NCBI GenBank assembly: GCA_026705105.1
Contig: JAPPBK010000420.1
Location: 1-9,467 of the forward strand
Reading direction: 5' to 3'
Length of the DNA stretch: 9,467 bases
Source of the DNA: Chloroflexota bacterium
Lineage (GTDB): Bacteria > Chloroflexota > Dehalococcoidia > Bin125
Part shown: one piece after another, positions 5,468 through 9,467 of the stretch
Layout: each line of letters begins with the position of its first letter
Position numbering within the stretch: position 1 is the first letter of the stretch
Position numbers and translations under genes: made by a program
The notes under the pieces: generated by a model
The model's input: the letters and a program-made list of their open reading frames with translations, nothing else
What the model was told of the DNA's origin: nothing
The model's database searches: none

Positions 5468-7338
5468 CCGCACTGACTGCCGATGTCCAACCTCGCCGGG
5501 GCCTGCAGGTCCCGGTCTCGATCGTGGTCATCGGTCGTGTACTGCGCTTTGCGCTGCCCTACTGGAAGGGCTTGTCGGTCACCGCGATCGCGATCCTGGC
5601 GACGGCGGCGTTCGCCATCGCCACGCCGTGGCTGCTGCGCTGGGCGATCGACACCGCCATTTCGACCGAGATCATCGACGGCGACACGGTGATCGCGATC
5701 ACCGGCTGGCTCGTGGCCGTGGCCGGTCTGGCGCTGGTCGGCGCGGCGGTGCTGCGCGGGACCTCGATGTTCGTCCAACGCTATCTCGCCGAGTGGGTCG
5801 GACAGACAGTCGCCTACGACCTGCGCAACGCGATCTACCAGCGGCTGCAGACGCTCTCGTTCCGCTACCACGACGGCGCCGAGACGGGCCAGATCATGGT
5901 CCGCGCGACGCAGGATGTCGAAGTCGCGCGGATGTTCATCAACTTCGGCGGCGTGCAGCTCTCGTTCACAGTGGTGATGGGGGTCGGCACGCTGGTGATC
6001 ATGCTGTTGATCAACTGGCCGCTGGCCTTGATGGTCTGGGGCATCATGATCCTGATCGCCGCGCGTTCGGCATTCGTGGCGCGGCGGCTGCGGCCGATCT
6101 GGAACGATGTGCAGGAGTCGCAGGCGCAACTGGGCACGGTGCTGCAGGAGGCGTTGTCGGGGATTCGCGTGGTCAAGGCGTTCGGACGGGCCGAGTTCGA
6201 GGGTCAGAAGTTCGGCCGCGCGGCGGGATGGCTGCAGCAGCGTTCCTACGACGCCTCGATGGTCCAGGCGGTGAACATGCCGCTGATGACCATGCTGGGC
6301 GCCGCCGCCATCGTGCTCACGATCTGGTACGGCGGGCGCGAGGTGGTGAACGGCAACTTCACGGTCGGCGAGCTGACCATGTTCCTGATGTTCCTGACCA
6401 TTCTGCAGATGCCGATCCGCGGCCTGGGCTGGATGGTGATGATGGTGCCTCGCGCGGCGACCGCCGGAGTGCGCATCTTCGAGATTCTCGACCAGGAGTC
6501 GGAAGTGCGCGACAACCCGGATGCGGTAGCGCCGTCTGAACCGCAGGGTCACATCAAGTTCAATCACGTGAGCTTCTCCTACGATCCCCGTTCCCCGGTG
6601 CTGCGCGACATCGAGCTTGACGCGAAGCCCGGGGAGCTGATTGCACTGCTCGGCCTGACCGGCAGCGGCAAGTCGACCGTGGTCAACCTGATCCCGCGCT
6701 TCTACGACGTCAGCGCCGGCAACGTGCGGTTCGACGATCAGGATGTTCGCGACTGGCCGCTGGAGGATTTGCGGCGTCAGGTGGCGATCGTGCAGCAGGA
6801 AGTATTCCTGTTCGCGGCGACGCTGAAGGAGAACATCGCCTACGGTCGTCCCGACGCAACGGACGAGGAGATCGAGGCGGCGGCCAAGCTCGCCCGGATC
6901 CACAGCTTCATCAATCGCTTGCCTGAGCAGTACGACACCTGGGTGGGCGAACGCGGAGCGAACTTCTCCGGCGGCCAGAAACAGCGGATCGCAATCGCGC
7001 GGGCGTTGCTGATGGATCCGCGGGTGCTGATCTTCGACGACTCGACCTCGTCGGTGGACGCGGCGACGGAATTCGAGATTCAACAGGCGATGGCGGCGCT
7101 GATGCGCGGACGGACGACGTTCGTGATCGCCCACCGGCTGCGCTCGCTGCGCGATGCCGACCAGATCCTGGTCTTGGACCAGGGCGAGATCGTCCAGCGC
7201 GGCAAGCACGACGAGCTGCTGGCCCAGGGCGGACTGTACCGCGAGATCTACGAGTTGGAGCTGCGCGACCAGGAGTCGGCCGGGGCCCAGGCGGGCGAGC
7301 CGGTGGAAGCGGTCGCAGCGGCGGGCGGGAGCGGCTAG
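5464..7338 (+). CDS. ABC exporter half-transporter, subunit with degenerate ATP site (TM287/BmrC-like)
   Basis: This 624-residue inner-membrane half-transporter has an exporter-type membrane domain (six helices at about 37-58, 77-97, 163-183, 185-205, 272-290, 303-325) followed by an ATPase domain. The ATPase motifs are Walker A GLTGSGKST (397-405, Lys403), Q-loop Gln445, canonical signature FSGGQ (501-505), Walker B VLIFDD (521-526) and switch His557. Asp526 replaces the catalytic Glu, the mark of the degenerate-site partner in heterodimeric exporters. Its intact signature should complete the active site of the partner encoded next. The start is TTG 5464, chosen because GGGAG (5453-5457) lies 6 nt upstream and no in-frame ATG exists near the N-terminus. 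The gene ends directly at the ATG of the next gene. Substrate is unknown; drugs or lipids are usual in this family. Confidence 0.93.
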   Translation: MTALTADVQPRRGLQVPVSIVVIGRVLRFALPYWKGLSVTAIAILATAAFAIATPWLLRWAIDTAISTEIIDGDTVIAITGWLVAVAGLALVGAAVLRGTSMFVQRYLAEWVGQTVAYDLRNAIYQRLQTLSFRYHDGAETGQIMVRATQDVEVARMFINFGGVQLSFTVVMGVGTLVIMLLINWPLALMVWGIMILIAARSAFVARRLRPIWNDVQESQAQLGTVLQEALSGIRVVKAFGRAEFEGQKFGRAAGWLQQRSYDASMVQAVNMPLMTMLGAAAIVLTIWYGGREVVNGNFTVGELTMFLMFLTILQMPIRGLGWMVMMVPRAATAGVRIFEILDQESEVRDNPDAVAPSEPQGHIKFNHVSFSYDPRSPVLRDIELDAKPGELIALLGLTGSGKSTVVNLIPRFYDVSAGNVRFDDQDVRDWPLEDLRRQVAIVQQEVFLFAATLKENIAYGRPDATDEEIEAAAKLARIHSFINRLPEQYDTWVGERGANFSGGQKQRIAIARALLMDPRVLIFDDSTSSVDAATEFEIQQAMAALMRGRTTFVIAHRLRSLRDADQILVLDQGEIVQRGKHDELLAQGGLYREIYELELRDQESAGAQAGEPVEAVAAAGGSG

Positions 7339-9351
7339 ATGGGCATGATGGGCGGCGGCATGGCCGGCGGTTGGAGCTCCAACCTGGGCGGCGGCGGCAG
7401 CGGTCCGCGCAGCGCCTGGGCGAGTTCCGCCTCGATGGCCGACGGCTGGGACAAGGAATACGGGTCGCTCTACAACCCGCGGCTGGTGCGTCGCTTCGGC
7501 CGCTACATCGGTCCGCACAAGAAGCGCCTTCTGGCAGCGATCGTGGCCAACGCGTGCTTTGCGGTGGCGTTCAATATCCAGGTGCTGGTCGTCTACCAGG
7601 CGCTGCAGGGCGCGCTGGAGAACGGGATTCTCTCCGAGTTGGACCGGATCGCAATCGCCTTCGGCGTAATCGTGCTGGTCTCGTGGGCGGCCGAATTCCT
7701 ACGTCAATGGCTGATGGCCAATGTTGGCCACCCGATTTTGAGACGGATGCGCCAGGAGGTGTTCGACCACCTGATGCGGTTGGAGCATCGCTTCTACGAC
7801 CGCGGCGAGGTCGGGGCGATCATGTCGCGGGTGACGTCGGACGTGCAGGTGCTCCAGGAAATGTTGACCTCGGGCGTGCTGACGGTGATCGGGGACATCT
7901 TCGGCCTGGCGATCATCATGGCGGTGATGTTGTTCATCGACTGGCAACTGGCGCTCGTGTCATTCGCCGTCTTGCCGATCCTGATCCTCTCAATGGCCTG
8001 GTGGAGCAAGCGGGCTCGCATGGCGTTCCTGGAGACGCGGGTCGCCATTGCAGCGGTCAACTCGACGCTGAACGAAGACCTCAACGGGGTCCGCGTGGTG
8101 CAGAGCCTGAACCGCGAGTCCGAGAACGCCAAGCGCTTTGACCGGATCAACAACTGGAACTTGCGGGCAACGCGGCGCGCGGGACTGCTCTCGGCGGCGA
8201 TCATGCCGCTGGTCGAAATCCTGATCGCGCTGGCGACGGCGTTGATCATCGTGGTCGCTGCGGTGCGCTTGAGCGGCGGGAACCTGGACGAGGCGGCGGG
8301 CGTGGCGGCGATCATCGCGTTTGCCATTGGCATCCAGCGCTTCTTCGATCCGGTCCGCGACCTGGTCTTGCAGTACACGATGTTCCAGCGGGCCATGGCC
8401 GGCGCGGAGCGGGTCTTCGAGGTGTTGGACACGGAGCCCGAGATCGAGGACGCCGAGGACGCGCGGGAGCTGCCCGACATCGCCGGGCACGTGCACTTCG
8501 ACAACGTCTCGCTGGAGTACGTCGAGGGCGTGCGGGTGCTGTTCGACCTCGACCTGGAGGTCCAGCCGGGCGAAACGGTCGCCCTGGTCGGCGAGACCGG
8601 CGCGGGCAAGACATCGATCACCTCGCTGATCACGCGCAACTACGAAGTCACCGAAGGCGCGGTGCGGATCGACGGGCACGACGTGCGCGAGGTCACGCGG
8701 GCGTCGCTGGTGCAGCGCGTGGGCGTGGTCCTGCAGGATCCGTTCCTGTTCTCGGGCACGGTGCTGGACAACATCATGTACGGCAACCTCGGCGCGACGC
8801 GCGAGCAGGCGATCGAGGCGGCCAAGGTGGTCGGCGCCGACGAGTGGATCGAGCGCCTGCCGCAGAGCTACGACACCCCCTTGGCGGAGCGGGCGCAAAA
8901 CCTCTCGATCGGGCAGCGCCAGCTGGTGGCGTTCGCACGGGCGATCCTGAGCGATCCGCGCATCCTGATCCTCGACGAGGCGACGGCGAACGTGGACTCG
9001 CAGACGGAGGCGCTGATCCAGCAAGCGATCGCGCGGGTGCTGCGGGGTCGGACAGCGTTCGTGATCGCGCACCGGCTCTCGACGATCCGCTCGGTCGACC
9101 GGATCATCGTGCTGGAGTACGGCCGGATCATGGAGCAGGGCTCGCACGAGGAGCTGCTCCAGGTCGACGGCTACTACGCCAAGCTCTACCGGATGATGTA
9201 CGCGGCGCAGGAATCGGTGGAGTTCGACGAAGAAGCGGCGTTGGCGGTGCTCGACCGGATGCGCGAGCGGACCAACGCGAACGGCCGCAACGGGACAAAC
9301 GGCGCCGGCTCGCGGCCCGAAGAGGGCAAGCCGGCGCTGGCGCTGGACTGA
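7339..9351 (+). CDS. ABC exporter half-transporter, catalytic-Glu subunit (TM288/BmrD-like)
   Basis: This is the 670-residue partner of the preceding half-transporter. After a Gly/Met-rich N-terminal extension (1-32, opening MGMMGGGMAGG), six membrane helices lie at about 64-88, 104-126, 178-200, 203-222, 286-308 and 316-335. The ATPase domain has Walker A GETGAGKTS (418-426, Lys424), Q-loop Gln466, Walker B ILILDE (542-547) with catalytic Glu547, and switch His578. Its signature is degenerate, LSIGQ (522-526) instead of LSGGQ, matching LSQGQ-type partners of TM288. Together the two proteins form one working and one crippled ATP site. A hydrophilic tail (about 614-670) is rich in Gly, Asn and Glu. 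ATG 7339 abuts the preceding TAG with GGGAG 7 nt upstream, so the pair is co-transcribed and probably made in equal amounts. A start at Met33 is possible. Substrate is unknown. Confidence 0.93.
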   Translation: MGMMGGGMAGGWSSNLGGGGSGPRSAWASSASMADGWDKEYGSLYNPRLVRRFGRYIGPHKKRLLAAIVANACFAVAFNIQVLVVYQALQGALENGILSELDRIAIAFGVIVLVSWAAEFLRQWLMANVGHPILRRMRQEVFDHLMRLEHRFYDRGEVGAIMSRVTSDVQVLQEMLTSGVLTVIGDIFGLAIIMAVMLFIDWQLALVSFAVLPILILSMAWWSKRARMAFLETRVAIAAVNSTLNEDLNGVRVVQSLNRESENAKRFDRINNWNLRATRRAGLLSAAIMPLVEILIALATALIIVVAAVRLSGGNLDEAAGVAAIIAFAIGIQRFFDPVRDLVLQYTMFQRAMAGAERVFEVLDTEPEIEDAEDARELPDIAGHVHFDNVSLEYVEGVRVLFDLDLEVQPGETVALVGETGAGKTSITSLITRNYEVTEGAVRIDGHDVREVTRASLVQRVGVVLQDPFLFSGTVLDNIMYGNLGATREQAIEAAKVVGADEWIERLPQSYDTPLAERAQNLSIGQRQLVAFARAILSDPRILILDEATANVDSQTEALIQQAIARVLRGRTAFVIAHRLSTIRSVDRIIVLEYGRIMEQGSHEELLQVDGYYAKLYRMMYAAQESVEFDEEAALAVLDRMRERTNANGRNGTNGAGSRPEEGKPALALD

Positions 9352-9413
9352 ACACCATCATCCCGTACGTAAGAGTGAACCATCCTGACTTCACGCTGCC
9401 CCGGAGAGCGGAT

Positions 9414-9467
9414 GCCCCCCTCTGCCCCCCGCCTTCGCGGGGGCAGGCTTTCGGCATCTCCCCCCGC
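9414..9467. repeat. Intergenic hairpin repeat, copy 2 (cut by right window edge)
   Basis: GCCCCCCTCTGCC (9414-9426) and TTCGGCATCTCCCCCCGC (9450-9467) are identical to the two halves of the copy after hsp20. Here a 23-bp segment (9427-9449) separates them. The segment creates a new stem, CTGCCCCC (9422-9429) with GGGGGCAG (9439-9446), extended by two pairs past a bulged C and closed by a CTTC loop. It follows the exporter operon by 62 bp and could end its transcript. The second large stem presumably continues past the window. Confidence 0.75.

Noticed and set aside
5323..7518. A 731-codon open frame on the minus strand, opposite the first ABC exporter gene
   Set aside because: It is the mirror of a GC-rich coding frame. 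The translation is a His/Arg/Asp/Gln-rich low-information string with no domain, while the plus strand has a complete set of ABC motifs.
7990..9147. A 385-codon minus-strand frame opposite the second ABC exporter gene
   Set aside because: It is an antisense shadow rich in Arg, His and Asp and lies wholly inside the ATPase and membrane coding region.
9372..9394. GTGAA...TTCAC inverted repeat after the exporter operon
   Set aside because: The 5-bp stem with a 10-nt loop is too weak to call a terminator, and the C-rich hairpin just beyond is far stronger.

Overview
This is a GC-rich bacterial window of ordinary, tightly packed chromosomal genes. HspR (a MerR-type heat-shock repressor), a zinc-finger-less DnaJ, ClpB and a heterodimeric ABC exporter together suggest Chloroflexota, with Actinomycetota or a Deinococcus relative as alternatives. 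This placement is inferred from gene content, not from a marker gene. I saw no tRNA, rRNA, CRISPR array, transposase, phage gene or plasmid function.

Left part (1-2147, minus strand): a heat-shock operon transcribed leftwards in the order dnaJ/cbpA-type co-chaperone, hspR, clpB. Both gene junctions are 4-nt ATGA overlaps. clpB runs off the left edge, leaving only the first 288 codons. At 2148-2331 a divergent control region separates this operon from a rightward small heat-shock protein gene (hsp20, 2332-2844). The region has a good sigma-70 type promoter for hsp20, an AT-rich -10 candidate for the dnaJ operon, and three half-sites of the HspR operator (HAIR). The likely circuit is HspR repressing its own operon and hsp20 together.

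Middle part (2845-5292): a structured repeat with strong hairpins, then a gene for a divergent LigT/2H-phosphoesterase-like protein (2959-3522) and one for a cytidylate-kinase-like protein (3612-4313), both rightward. Converging on them are a 91-residue protein of unknown function (4335-4610) and rimI (4720-5292), an N-terminal acetyltransferase, separated by a pair of imperfect tandem hairpins.

Right part (5293-9467): an intergenic region with a consensus TATAAT, then two abutting ABC exporter genes (5464-7338 and 7339-9351). One ATPase domain has Asp in place of the catalytic Glu. The other has a degenerate signature motif (LSIGQ). This is the pattern of TM287/288- and BmrCD-type heterodimers with one consensus and one degenerate ATP site. 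The first gene appears to start at TTG, overlapped by the stop codon of a possible 23-codon leader ORF. The window ends inside a second copy of the hairpin repeat seen after hsp20.

I did not find convincing evidence of a wholly new biological system. The points most worth checking are the HspR operator layout, the leader ORF at the exporter, the modular hairpin repeat and the divergent LigT-like protein.
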